This document shows positions 38,401 to 48,713 of a stretch of DNA of 64,000 nucleotides, in pieces. The stretch is from a bacterium (lineage in GTDB: Bacteria > Bacteroidota > Bacteroidia > B-17B0 > Aurantibacillaceae): the NCBI GenBank assembly GCA_029945625.1, contig JAQSCW010000026.1, positions 62,001-126,000 of the forward strand, given 5' to 3'. Below the pieces are notes generated by a model that did no database searches, was not told the DNA's origin, and was given only the letters and a program-made list of their open reading frames with translations. Each line of letters begins with the position of its first letter. Positions within the stretch are counted from its first letter, which is position 1. The position numbers and the translations under genes are program-made.

Positions 38401-40326
38401 ATGAGTAATTCAAAAATAGCTGACTGGGAAAGAATTATAAGTGCATCGCCAATTCCAAAAGAGAGGGTAGATGCCATGAACCATCTTGCCTTTGAAATAC
38501 GTAATGCAGACACGTTGCGTGCTATTTCGCTGTGCCGGGAGGCTTTGAAATTATCTTCCGAGATAAAGTATTTAGAAGGTGAGGCTACAGCGCTTGCCAA
38601 CGAAGCGTTTTGTTATGTGCAGATTACTGATTATGATCTGGCACTCGAAAAATTATTTGAAGCCCTGCGTATCTTTGAGGAAATTAAGAACGAGGAAGGA
38701 CTGGCCCGTGTACGGTATAACTTATGTCTTGTCTATTTTCGATTCAGTGATTTTTACAGAGGTCTGGAAAATATCGGCAAAGCATTTTCTTATTACGAGA
38801 AGATGGGGGATAAGAGCGAAATGGCCCGCTGCTATTTTCAAATGGGCTATCTCTATCAATCTCTCGGCGATTACAAGAGCGCTTTGGAGTATCATCATGC
38901 CAGTTTGGAGCTGAATCGGGAAATCGCTAACAAAGCGGGTGAAGCAGCAGCGATGATGGGAATAGGGCAAACGAATATTGCTACGAAAGAATTTGAGGTG
39001 AGTCGCGACTACCTTCTCAAAAGTCTAAAGTTGAGAGAAGAGATACAGGACTGGAGAGGGTATGCGGCATCTTTAAATGCATATATGACTCTTTGCCTGG
39101 AAACCGGACAGAACGATGAGGCAGAAGAGATCTCAAAAAAAGGGATCAAACTTGCCACTAAATTGGGGGATAAAATGGGAATCTCGAGGTTTATGCTCGA
39201 TCTGGGAAAGATTTACTTCAAACAAAATAAAACGGATGAGGGAGAAAGAGTTCTGAATGAATCTCTAATTATTGCCGATAAGATAAACCTGCGGATGGCT
39301 CTTGCACCATTGCACCTTGCCTTATCGGAACTTTATGAGTCGAAAAGAGATTATAAAAGGGCCTTGGATCATTTTAGAAAATTTCATAAAGTGAAGGAAG
39401 AAATGGTGAACATCGACGCCGCCATGAAAGCAAAAAGCGCTCAATTTGAATCAAAAATTGAAAGTTCAAAACAGGATGCAGAGATCAACCGTCTCAAAAA
39501 CGTTGAACTAAAGAATGCTTACAATGAAATAGCAGAAAAAAATAAAGATATCACCGACAGCATCAATTACGCCAAAAGAATTCAGCAGGCCAAGCTGCCT
39601 ACACGAAATGACATACTTTCCACACTTCCTCAGAGTTTTGTGCTTTTTAAACCAAAAGATATAGTAAGTGGAGACTTTTATTTTTTTCAAAACCATTCTT
39701 CTGATTCTTTTGCCCAAGGGTCGTGTTTCATTGCAGCAGCCGATTGCACAGGGCATGGAGTTCCGGGCGCATTTATGAGCATGATTGGCTCTGAGCGGTT
39801 GGAAGATGCCGTATCACAAAGTAAAGATCCGGGCGAGATCTTACAAGTGCTGAATAGGGGAATGAAGGCCTCTCTTCGTCAATCCGGTAGCGAAGACTCT
39901 ACCCGTGATGGCATGGATATTGCTCTGTGTTCCATTTTTCAAGACGGTCTAAAATTATACTATGCGGGTGCAAATAGACCTTTGCTGCGCGTTCGAAGAG
40001 ATGATGCGGGTACACCTCTCTTATTTGAATGCAAACCTACTAAATGTGCCATTGGGGGACATACCCATGATGATCAGATATTTGAAACTCATGAGTTGCA
40101 CATGAAGAAGGGGGATACCTATTATTTATTTACCGATGGTTATGCCGATCAATTTAACGGACAAAATGCAAAAAAGTTAATGATCAAAAAGTTTAAAGAA
40201 TTGCTAGTAGCGATTCATCATCTAAGTATGAAAGACCAAGAAAAACACCTAGATGAATTTATTGATAATTGGAAAAGTGGAATTGATCAAGTGGATGACA
40301 TTTTGGTGATTGGGATAAAAATATAA
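38401..40326 (+). CDS. TPR-repeat PP2C-like SpoIIE phosphatase
   Basis: TPR array, then DSINYAKRIQQAKLP, FKPKDIVSGDFYFF, ADCTGHGVPGAFMSMIG, DGMDIALC, YLFTDGYADQFNG. Confidence 0.93.
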   Translation: MSNSKIADWERIISASPIPKERVDAMNHLAFEIRNADTLRAISLCREALKLSSEIKYLEGEATALANEAFCYVQITDYDLALEKLFEALRIFEEIKNEEGLARVRYNLCLVYFRFSDFYRGLENIGKAFSYYEKMGDKSEMARCYFQMGYLYQSLGDYKSALEYHHASLELNREIANKAGEAAAMMGIGQTNIATKEFEVSRDYLLKSLKLREEIQDWRGYAASLNAYMTLCLETGQNDEAEEISKKGIKLATKLGDKMGISRFMLDLGKIYFKQNKTDEGERVLNESLIIADKINLRMALAPLHLALSELYESKRDYKRALDHFRKFHKVKEEMVNIDAAMKAKSAQFESKIESSKQDAEINRLKNVELKNAYNEIAEKNKDITDSINYAKRIQQAKLPTRNDILSTLPQSFVLFKPKDIVSGDFYFFQNHSSDSFAQGSCFIAAADCTGHGVPGAFMSMIGSERLEDAVSQSKDPGEILQVLNRGMKASLRQSGSEDSTRDGMDIALCSIFQDGLKLYYAGANRPLLRVRRDDAGTPLLFECKPTKCAIGGHTHDDQIFETHELHMKKGDTYYLFTDGYADQFNGQNAKKLMIKKFKELLVAIHHLSMKDQEKHLDEFIDNWKSGIDQVDDILVIGIKI

Positions 40327-40428
40327 GATCAAAATTTGGGATGCCAAACTTAACGTTTTACAGAGCCTGCTGTACAAAAAAAGTTTACCTTTAGTTTTTT
40401 TAGAAAAGGAAATTATCCTGCTTAAAAG

Positions 40429-41307
40429 ATGACAAACGAAGAAACCGCCATTAGAACCACCTGGTTCAGCATAGCTGGTAATACGCTGTTAGCCGTAATA
40501 AAAGGCCTTGCCGGTTTTTTTGGAAATTCTTACGCCCTCATTGCAGATGCGATTGAATCCACCACCGATATTTTTTCTTCATTCCTCGTTTTGTTTGGAT
40601 TAAAATACGCGAACCGACCGGCCGACAAAAACCATCCTTACGGGCATGGAAGAGCAGAACCTCTAATCACCTTTATTGTGGTTGGATTCCTAATAACTTC
40701 CGCTACCATTATTGCATACGAGAGTTTGAAAAATATTGGCACGCCTCATGAAATGCCACATATGTGGACACTTTTTGTGTTGGGAGCCATCATCTTTTGG
40801 AAAGAAGCTTCGTATCGTTTTGTGATTAAAAAGAGTAAACAAACAATGAGTTCTTCCTTAAAAGCCGATGCCTGGCACCACCGCAGTGACGCCATCACGT
40901 CGGTATCGGCCTTTGTTGGAATATCAATTGCTTTGATCTTCGGAAAGGGCTATGAATCGGCCGACGATTATGCAGCCTTGTTTTCTTCAGCATTCATTCT
41001 TTACAACAGTTACCTTATTTTCAGACCTGCATTGGGTGAGATCATGGACGAACACGTGTACGACGATTTGGTGGAGGAAATTAGAAAAGTGTCGCATGAA
41101 GTAAAAGGTGTAATGGACACCGAAAAATGTTTTATTCGAAAGGCGGGAATGAAATACCATGTTGATCTTCATGCGATCGTTGATGGACATATTTCCGTTA
41201 CGGAAGGGCACGCCATCGCACACCTGTTAAAGGATACGTTGAGAGAACAAATTCCTCAATTGGGTCATGTATTAATTCATATTGAACCACACAAACAGCA
41301 TAATTAA
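40429..41307 (+). CDS. Cation diffusion facilitator family transporter
   Basis: SYALIADAIESTTDIFSSFLVLFGLKYA; HPYGHGRAEPL; KADAWHHRSDAITS. Confidence 0.95.
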   Translation: MTNEETAIRTTWFSIAGNTLLAVIKGLAGFFGNSYALIADAIESTTDIFSSFLVLFGLKYANRPADKNHPYGHGRAEPLITFIVVGFLITSATIIAYESLKNIGTPHEMPHMWTLFVLGAIIFWKEASYRFVIKKSKQTMSSSLKADAWHHRSDAITSVSAFVGISIALIFGKGYESADDYAALFSSAFILYNSYLIFRPALGEIMDEHVYDDLVEEIRKVSHEVKGVMDTEKCFIRKAGMKYHVDLHAIVDGHISVTEGHAIAHLLKDTLREQIPQLGHVLIHIEPHKQHN

Positions 41308-41334
41308 TTTTAGTTTAAGAAAAAGAAAAAAAAG

Positions 41335-41847
41335 ATGGATGACGAATCAGTTTTTTATGAGAAACAAAAGTTTAATCAGTGGTGGTTATGGATCATTCTG
41401 CTGGGACTGAGCGCCTTGTTTATTTTTGGTTCTTATCAGCAAATAGTAATGGGTCATGTATTTGGCGACAAACCAATGAGTAATCTTGGTTTAATGACCA
41501 TTACGGCATCTGTGCTTTTACTTCCCCTCTTATTCTATTTTTCTAAATTGGAAACACGCATTACCAAGGAGGGAATTTATGTAAGATTTTTTCCTTACCA
41601 CCTGAAGTTTAAATTTTTTCCATGGGATTCGATTTCTCAGTGTTATGTTCGGCAATACAGTGCCTTAACTGAATTTGGCGGGTGGGGGTTGCGCCGGGGT
41701 TTGTTCGGGGCAGGAAGAGCCTTCAATGTATCGGGAAACAAAGGGATGCAACTTATGTTTAACGAAGGAAATAAATTACTGGTAGGCACCGCTAAGTCTG
41801 AAGAGCTTACACAAGCTTTACTTTCAATCGGAAAATTAATAGATTAG
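41335..41847 (+). CDS. Membrane protein of unknown function (PH-like C-terminal half)
   Basis: 170 aa, two TMs then TKEGIYVRFFPYHLKFKFFPWDSISQCYVRQYS. Confidence 0.65.
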   Translation: MDDESVFYEKQKFNQWWLWIILLGLSALFIFGSYQQIVMGHVFGDKPMSNLGLMTITASVLLLPLLFYFSKLETRITKEGIYVRFFPYHLKFKFFPWDSISQCYVRQYSALTEFGGWGLRRGLFGAGRAFNVSGNKGMQLMFNEGNKLLVGTAKSEELTQALLSIGKLID

Positions 41848-41914
41848 AAACACTCCGGTTTCGGTCTCGCATAACTTTTGCCAAATAGGAGGCTCCAATT
41901 TTTCTGTCACATTG

Positions 41915-43852
41915 TTATTTTTTTACAAACCTAAAATTCCTCGTACCTATTTCAGTATGTAAACGCACTATGTAAACTCCCGTCGGTAGTAGTCCGGTAT
42001 TGATTTCTATATCTCCCGATACGATTGTTTTTGTATTGTCAACATAAACGGTGCGTCCCAAGACGTCTGTAATGGAGAGTTCCTCTTGCAACACACCTGC
42101 AGGAATACCCGAAATGTAAATGCGTTCGTGAGCGGGATTAGGAAATAAAACCACCTCAAGTGTTTTTAAGTCTTGATCGTTAAATCCGTAAACTGTATTA
42201 TTTGCAGATAACAATTTAAGGTCAGGATCGATAAATACTTTTGAGGCACTAAAATGTAGAGAGAAATTGAATATTTGTCCCGAAAATATATGGTTCAAAA
42301 CAACTGTGCTATCTCCGTCTTTTCCCGCCAACTTCACCGGCACAGGCATTTCAAAAAAGGACACCGAGCTATGCGAGGTCGTTTGGCTAAGGGTGAGCGT
42401 GAGGGCGCTTCCGCTCTGTGACCACCTTAACTGATAACTTGGATAACCCTGCTTATAATACCATTGATCAAAGAATTTTGTCAGATCCTGTCCGCTGCTC
42501 ACTTCACAATGTGAGATCAGTTGTGGCGTCTTTGCAAATTTGTTTTTTAGCGCAGCGTCTTTCAAATAGTTTTTGAGTGCCTTATAAAAAGCGACATCCC
42601 CTATTTTCCAACGCAGCATCCGAAGTAAATACCCCCCCTTTGAATAACTCAATCTGCTGTCGAAAATCCTGCTTACGCTAGTGGTATCGTCACACAATAC
42701 CGAACCTCCCGGTTGTGAAGTGATACTTTTTACAATGTTTGGAAGTCCGTTGCGCCACTCATCCGGAAAATAACGCTCCGTATTTAACCATTCAAAATAG
42801 GTGGCAAATCCTTCATTTAACCAAATGTCTTCCCAACTTCCGCAGGTAATATAATCGCCAAACCATTGGTGCGCACATTCGTGTGCCATCAGCGAAAGGC
42901 CAAATCCTCCCATAAAACTCATCGTTTGATGTTCCATACCTCCTGCCCAGCCAATTTGCGCATGACCATATTTTTCTTTTGCAAAGGGATAGTCAATCAG
43001 GAGGGAATCAAAGAGTTGAATGATCTTGATGATATCGGGCGTGGAGGCTTTGGCAGAAGAAAGATTTTCGGGATATACATAGTTTAACACCTGCAAAGAA
43101 CCGGTTTGAAGCGGAACAAAATCAGAATAACTGTCGTAGTTGGTGACACCTATGGCAACAAGATAGGCAGCGATAGGGTAGCGACTTTTCCAATGAAAAA
43201 TCTTATTTGTACCACTTAGGTTCTCCGACACTAAAATGCCATTGCTTGCCACCCGGTTTATTTGCGGTGTTTTCACAAACACATCAATGGAGTCAATTTT
43301 ATCAGCCAGATTTTGTTTACATGGCCACCAAGTCTTTGCACCAAATGGTTCAGAGAGGGTCCAAATAATAGGTGCACCTTGATGATTGGTTTGAACAAAT
43401 GAACCAAAACCGTTACCGCTTGGTTGTCCCTCGTAATTAATTGTAAGGGAATCAAGGGCACCTTTAGGAATTGTTGAAGGAAATGTGATCGTTAAGAGAT
43501 CAGCGCTGGACTGCTGAGTATAGGTTAATGAAACAGAATGATAAAAAACTGAATTTATGGTAAAACTGGAAACAAAATCAAATTCAATTTTATTAAAACC
43601 TGTTACTGTGGGTTTAAAAAAAGTGGTGATACTGCCTTTGATGTAATTCACCGAAGGGTCAACTTCCCAGTAACAGCGGTGATAAACGATGTCGTTATTG
43701 TTGATTGCCGCACTCGATAAGGGCGATTTGCTCTTAACCCATTGTTCTTGCTCAAGATCACTAATCTGCTTGCACGATGACTCTTCGTGTGAGAACTGGG
43801 CCTTTACAATCACGCTAATAAGAACGCAACACAATATGTAGAATGTTTTCAC
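41915..43852 (-). CDS. M1-family metallopeptidase with T9SS tail
   Basis: AHECAHQWFGDYITCGSWEDIWLNEGFATYFEW (HExxH..E); C-terminal LFPNPAHERIYI...GVYIVRLHTEIGTRNFRFVKK. GTG start. Confidence 0.93.
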   Translation of the reverse strand: MKTFYILCCVLISVIVKAQFSHEESSCKQISDLEQEQWVKSKSPLSSAAINNNDIVYHRCYWEVDPSVNYIKGSITTFFKPTVTGFNKIEFDFVSSFTINSVFYHSVSLTYTQQSSADLLTITFPSTIPKGALDSLTINYEGQPSGNGFGSFVQTNHQGAPIIWTLSEPFGAKTWWPCKQNLADKIDSIDVFVKTPQINRVASNGILVSENLSGTNKIFHWKSRYPIAAYLVAIGVTNYDSYSDFVPLQTGSLQVLNYVYPENLSSAKASTPDIIKIIQLFDSLLIDYPFAKEKYGHAQIGWAGGMEHQTMSFMGGFGLSLMAHECAHQWFGDYITCGSWEDIWLNEGFATYFEWLNTERYFPDEWRNGLPNIVKSITSQPGGSVLCDDTTSVSRIFDSRLSYSKGGYLLRMLRWKIGDVAFYKALKNYLKDAALKNKFAKTPQLISHCEVSSGQDLTKFFDQWYYKQGYPSYQLRWSQSGSALTLTLSQTTSHSSVSFFEMPVPVKLAGKDGDSTVVLNHIFSGQIFNFSLHFSASKVFIDPDLKLLSANNTVYGFNDQDLKTLEVVLFPNPAHERIYISGIPAGVLQEELSITDVLGRTVYVDNTKTIVSGDIEINTGLLPTGVYIVRLHTEIGTRNFRFVKK

Positions 43853-43955
43853 ACGTTTTTTGTTTCGTGAATCAATTGGTTTTCGTCCACTTGTTTCTTC
43901 ACAAACTCCTAAAGGATATCAGTATAAAAATTTTTCTTAAATCCCTGATCAACAA

Positions 43956-44447
43956 TTACGAACTTTGCACCGACCAAGCTTCTCGGGTGCTAATCTCACT
44001 TCGTCCGTTCATTTTCAAGTACAAGAACAGCTCCATCCGATACGCAGTTAACCACTTTATGGGCGCGTTAATGATGGCCATGCCCAAAGGCATTTTATCT
44101 TTGTTTGGAAGTTCTACTTCTTTTGAAAAAAGATCGTCGTCGGTGATTTGTTCCATGTACATCTTAATGTCCTCCATCTGCTTATCGAGTCGCTCTGTAA
44201 AATTTGCAAGGGTAAGTGTGCTGCGGTACTCCCTAATCTTGACCCATTCTTCTTTGGTGAGGTCATTGAGAACGAACCACCGCATCATGTTACTCCCAAT
44301 GTTCGACAAGTACTGCATGAGTTCACGGGTACTTCTCACTTTTTCTGCGGGACGGTAATCAAAGTCGCGTTCCTCAATTAATGGAGCCAGTTGTTTTAAT
44401 AAATTAATTTCTTTTTCAAGACTGAGCAATAAATGTTGTTTGTACAT
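43956..44447 (-). CDS. DinB-like protein
   Basis: RSTRELMQYLSNIGSNMMRWF ... MPLGMAIINAPIKWLTAYRMELFLYLK. Confidence 0.65.
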   Translation of the reverse strand: MYKQHLLLSLEKEINLLKQLAPLIEERDFDYRPAEKVRSTRELMQYLSNIGSNMMRWFVLNDLTKEEWVKIREYRSTLTLANFTERLDKQMEDIKMYMEQITDDDLFSKEVELPNKDKMPLGMAIINAPIKWLTAYRMELFLYLKMNGRSEISTREAWSVQSS

Positions 44448-44451
44448 AATT

Positions 44452-45375
44452 TTAAGAATTACTTTTTAATAAACTGCCCCAAACGCCAAGTGGTAAATTC
44501 ACACCACTTTTGGCCGGAAGATACAACTCCCCTATACTGAGTTCAGATTTGTTTTTGTTGGCGAAGGGTTTTAAAAGATTTTCCGGCACCAACGCCGAAA
44601 ATCCCAATGAGTAGGCATTTAAGATCAACAAATGTTCTTTCGGATCCAGAATCTGCAATACCCCATTCATCATTTCGGCAATATTATCTTCCAATTGCCA
44701 TTTTTCACCGTTGGGTCCGTGGCCAAATGCAGGGGGATCGAGAATAATACCTTGATAGAAATTGCCCCGACGCATCTCTTTCTTTACAAATTTTAAAGCA
44801 TCGTCCACCAACCAGCGAATATTATCCAGTTTTGATTTCTGCATATTTTCATTTGCCCAAGTCACCACCTGTTTGATACTGTCAACATGCGTTACCTCGG
44901 CTCCCGCCGCACGCGCTGCCAGCGAAGCTCCTCCCGTATAGGCGAATAAATTTAAAAATTTAGATTTTGGTCTGGGTTGAAGAAAGGAATAAATCTTATC
45001 CCAATTCACTGCCTGCTCCGGAAATACGCCTACATGTTTAAAAGAGGTTAAGCCCAATCTAAATACGAGTTCTTTTGAGCTCGCCTTCTGTGCACTTCCC
45101 ACCGAATATCTGATTTCCCATTGATCCGGCATCTGTTTGAGTTTTTTCCAATCGCCACTACTCGACGATCGTGGTTCAAATTTTACATGTGCTGTTTTTT
45201 CCCATTCTTGTTCAGAATTCACTTTCGGCCATACAGCCTGCGGCTCGGGACGAATGGTGATGTATTTGCCAAATCGCTCCAGCTTTTCGAAATTGCCGCA
45301 ATCGATCAATTCGTAATCTGAGAAATTTTTAGGCGAAAGTAATTGCATAAAATGGTTTTGAATGAATTGCCGCAT
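44452..45375 (-). CDS. Class I SAM-dependent (RlmI-like) rRNA methyltransferase
   Basis: KFLNLFAYTGGASLAARAAGAEVTHVDSIKQVVTWANEN; IILDPPAFGHG. Confidence 0.88.
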   Translation of the reverse strand: MRQFIQNHFMQLLSPKNFSDYELIDCGNFEKLERFGKYITIRPEPQAVWPKVNSEQEWEKTAHVKFEPRSSSSGDWKKLKQMPDQWEIRYSVGSAQKASSKELVFRLGLTSFKHVGVFPEQAVNWDKIYSFLQPRPKSKFLNLFAYTGGASLAARAAGAEVTHVDSIKQVVTWANENMQKSKLDNIRWLVDDALKFVKKEMRRGNFYQGIILDPPAFGHGPNGEKWQLEDNIAEMMNGVLQILDPKEHLLILNAYSLGFSALVPENLLKPFANKNKSELSIGELYLPAKSGVNLPLGVWGSLLKSNS

Positions 45376-45509
45376 TTTTGAATGTCAGCAAACTCCAAAG
45401 ATAAAAAAGCATTGCCACAATTAAAATAGGAGGGTTAACAAATAAGTACTCAAAAGCTGGCAATAACACATAATTTAAAATATATTCGACAAAATTATAT
45501 TCTTCCTGT

Positions 45510-46943
45510 ATGCAAACGAACCGCTCTGCCTTTGTGACACTCATTTCGGTTTTTTTTTTCTGGGGCTTTGTAGCGGCCAGCAACGACATCCTGATTCCGG
45601 TTTTTAAAGAGAAATTGCATCTCGAACAATGGCAAAGCCAGTTGATCTCAGTAGCGTTTTACGTGGCCTACACCGTTGGTTCTCTCATTTACATTGTCCT
45701 TTCGCGAATTGATGGTGGAGACATACTCAATAAAATTGGGTATAAAAATGGGATCGCCTGGGGTTTATGTATCTCTGCCGCCGGAACATTATTATTTTAT
45801 CCGGCTGCTCAACTCGTGTCTTTCAATTTAATGATCACCGGTTTATTCATCGTTGCTTTGGGCTTTTCGCTGCAACAAACTGCTGCCAACCCTCTGGCCA
45901 TTGTGATGGGAAACCCAAAATTTGGTTCTCAACGTCTGAGTTTGGCCGGTGGTGTAAATAATATAGGAACTACCATAGGTCCCCTGGTGGTAAGTTTTGC
46001 CATTTTTGGCTCAGTGGGCAGTAATCTTAAGTTAGATAGTATTGAATCCGTTAAGGTGCCTTATCTTTTTCTGGGTTTGGCATTTCTTATTGTTGCGGTG
46101 ATCTTCAAATTCTCGTCTTTGCCCAATCACATCAGCCATCTGGAAGGTGTTACAGAAAGTTCAACTAACTCGGCTCAAAGATCGGGCTCCTTAAAGTACC
46201 CTCAGTTGGTGTTGGGCATGATCGCTATTTTTGTGTATGTTGGCGTGGAAGTTTCTACCGCATCCAATCTTCCCGAATACATGCGGCAATATATTGGCGT
46301 TGAAACCGGCGCAGCGGCACCTTATATATCTTTGTTTTGGGCCAGTCTCATGATCGGACGCTGGACGAGTTCTGCTGCAGCTTTTGAAACTTCTGCAGGT
46401 TTCGGAAAGGTGCTGCGTTTTATCATGCCCTATCTGGCATTTGGAGTGTTTCTTTTGGTGAATGCGCTTGCCGGGAGTGATCTCCATATTTTTTACCCTT
46501 ACGCCGGGGTGATTCTCATTTTAATTTTAGCAGATTTGTTGAGCAAGGGCAATCCCTCACGTCAATTATTCATCTTCTCTTTATGTGGGATCGCTGCTTT
46601 GATAACGGGAATGGCCACGAGCGGATTGCTAAGTGTCTATGCCTTCATCAGCGTGGGGTTATTTTGTTCCACCTTATGGCCTTGTATTTTTACCTTGGCT
46701 ATTTCGGGATTAGGAAAATACACCAATCAGGCATCCAGCTACTTAATCATGATGATTATGGGAGGCGGCTTGATCAGTTGGTTTCAGGGTTGGTTATCGG
46801 GCGATGAACACATGGGTATTAAGGCAAGTTATCTTGTAGGTGTCTTTTGTTTTTTATACCTTGCCTTTTATGGCTGGAAGGCCGGAAAGATTTTGCGCGC
46901 ACAGGGTATTGAATTGGAGAGCAGATCGGGCTCGGGACATTAA
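45510..46943 (+). CDS. Sugar MFS transporter, FucP-like
   Basis: FVTLISVFFFWGFVAASNDILIPVFK; LGFSLQQTAANPLAIVMG; SWFQGWLS. Confidence 0.9.
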   Translation: MQTNRSAFVTLISVFFFWGFVAASNDILIPVFKEKLHLEQWQSQLISVAFYVAYTVGSLIYIVLSRIDGGDILNKIGYKNGIAWGLCISAAGTLLFYPAAQLVSFNLMITGLFIVALGFSLQQTAANPLAIVMGNPKFGSQRLSLAGGVNNIGTTIGPLVVSFAIFGSVGSNLKLDSIESVKVPYLFLGLAFLIVAVIFKFSSLPNHISHLEGVTESSTNSAQRSGSLKYPQLVLGMIAIFVYVGVEVSTASNLPEYMRQYIGVETGAAAPYISLFWASLMIGRWTSSAAAFETSAGFGKVLRFIMPYLAFGVFLLVNALAGSDLHIFYPYAGVILILILADLLSKGNPSRQLFIFSLCGIAALITGMATSGLLSVYAFISVGLFCSTLWPCIFTLAISGLGKYTNQASSYLIMMIMGGGLISWFQGWLSGDEHMGIKASYLVGVFCFLYLAFYGWKAGKILRAQGIELESRSGSGH

Positions 46944-47016
46944 ATTAGCAGGATTATTTTTGCCTCTCGGTGAGTTTGATTAAATTTATTTCATTTGCAT
47001 ACAAACATTTTAATTC

Positions 47017-48012
47017 ATGCTTATGGCAAACCGTCGAAAGTTCCTAAAACTCTCAGCACTTACCGCAGCTTTAGTTGCAGTAAACAAAAGTAAAGCCACC
47101 GGTTTTTTTTCCTCTCCTCAAACTAAGTCCATTAAACCCATTGTCATTTCAACATGGAGGTTTGGTTTGCAGGCCAACGAAGCGGCATGGAAGATTTTGA
47201 GCGAAAATGGCACGGCCCTGGATTCTGTTGAAACGGGAGTAAAAATTGTGGAGGCCGATCCCAAAGAGCGAAGTGTTGGACTAGGTGGCCGACCTGATCG
47301 CGACGGCAATGTAACCCTCGACGCCTGCATCATGGATGAGAAAATGAACATTGGTTCGGTTGCCTTTTTGCAAAACATCGTCCATCCTGTTTCGGTGGCA
47401 CGTGCTGTAATGGAAAAAACACCGCATGTGATGATTGTGGGTGATGGCGCTTTGCAGTTCGCCTTAGATCAGGGTTTCAAAAAAGAAAATCTGCTCACGC
47501 CCGAATCGGAAGCGGAATGGAAAGAATGGCTCAAAACCTCCAACTATCAGCCAAAAGTAAATGTTGAAAACCACGATACCATTGGCATGATCGCCCTTGA
47601 TGCGCACGGAAATCTCTCCGGTGCCTGCACCACCAGTGGCCTTGCTTATAAAATGCGCGGTCGGGTAGGGGATTCCCCTATTATTGGTGCGGGATTATAC
47701 GTAGATAATGAGATTGGTGCTGCCACTGCTACCGGCCATGGTGAAGAAGTAATTCGAATTGCAGGATGTCATACTGTTGTGGAATTGATGAGACAGGGCC
47801 TCGACCCCGAACAAGCCTGTAAAAAGGCGGTGGAACGCATCATTAACAGTGCTAAATTGCGGAACAAACCTTTGAGCGAATTACAAATCGGTTTTATTGC
47901 CATTAACAAGAACGGTCAACACGGCGCCTACTGTTTACAAAAGGGATTTAATTTCGCGGTTTATTCTCCCGATATTCGTAACCAACTCCTCGATGCAAAA
48001 AGTCTTTTGTGA
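47017..48012 (+). CDS. N4-(beta-N-acetylglucosaminyl)-L-asparaginase
   Basis: STWRFGLQANEAAWKIL; NHDTIGMIALDAHGNLSGACTTSGLAYKMRGRVGDSPIIGAGLY (autoproteolytic D-T site). Confidence 0.95.
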   Translation: MLMANRRKFLKLSALTAALVAVNKSKATGFFSSPQTKSIKPIVISTWRFGLQANEAAWKILSENGTALDSVETGVKIVEADPKERSVGLGGRPDRDGNVTLDACIMDEKMNIGSVAFLQNIVHPVSVARAVMEKTPHVMIVGDGALQFALDQGFKKENLLTPESEAEWKEWLKTSNYQPKVNVENHDTIGMIALDAHGNLSGACTTSGLAYKMRGRVGDSPIIGAGLYVDNEIGAATATGHGEEVIRIAGCHTVVELMRQGLDPEQACKKAVERIINSAKLRNKPLSELQIGFIAINKNGQHGAYCLQKGFNFAVYSPDIRNQLLDAKSLL

Positions 48013-48689
48013 TGCACAAAAAAAAGATTCTCGAAATAGCGTGTTTTAATTTGGGTTCGGCAATAAAAGCCGCCTCTGCCGGTGCCGACAGGATTGAATT
48101 TTGCGCCAACTACTGGGAAGGTGGTATCACTCCTTTGCAAAGAGATATTTTGGAAGCACGGGAAAAAATAAATGTTCCCATCCACGTGATCATTCGTCCG
48201 AGAGGGGGAGACTTCAATTACTCAGAGGCTGAGTTTGAGGAAATGGAAAACGCAGTTCATTTTTGCAAGGAAAAAAAGATCAACGGAGTAGTTATTGGCG
48301 TTTTGACTGAGAATTTTGAAGTTGATTTGCAGGCGTGTCAAAAACTAGTAGTGCTGGCACGCCCCATGTCCGTGACTTTTCATCGCGCCATCGATCATTG
48401 TTATCAAGAAGATAAAGCCTTTGAAGACCTTATTTCTTTGGGAGTAAACAGAGTACTTACATCGGGAGGAAAATCGAATGCGCACGATGGCATTGCAGAA
48501 ATAAAGAGATTGCAACACCTGTACGGCGATAAAATTATCATTATGCCCGGTGGAGGTATTCGTTCCGGAAATATTCAACAGGTCATTCACACCGGCTCCC
48601 ACGAATTTCATTCCTCCGGTCTTACCGACAATAGTGTAACCGTAGACGCATCGGAGATAAAAAAACTAAAAAAGTTACTATCATTGTAG
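48012..48689 (+). CDS. cutC: CutC family protein
   Basis: EIACFNLGSAIKAASAGADRIEFCANYWEGGITP; VIIRPRGGDFNYSEAE; TSGGKSNAHDGI; ATG overlaps AGA stop (TGATG). Confidence 0.94.
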   Translation: MHKKKILEIACFNLGSAIKAASAGADRIEFCANYWEGGITPLQRDILEAREKINVPIHVIIRPRGGDFNYSEAEFEEMENAVHFCKEKKINGVVIGVLTENFEVDLQACQKLVVLARPMSVTFHRAIDHCYQEDKAFEDLISLGVNRVLTSGGKSNAHDGIAEIKRLQHLYGDKIIIMPGGGIRSGNIQQVIHTGSHEFHSSGLTDNSVTVDASEIKKLKKLLSL

Positions 48690-48713
48690 TCGGAATTTTA
48701 GTCTACAATTTAT

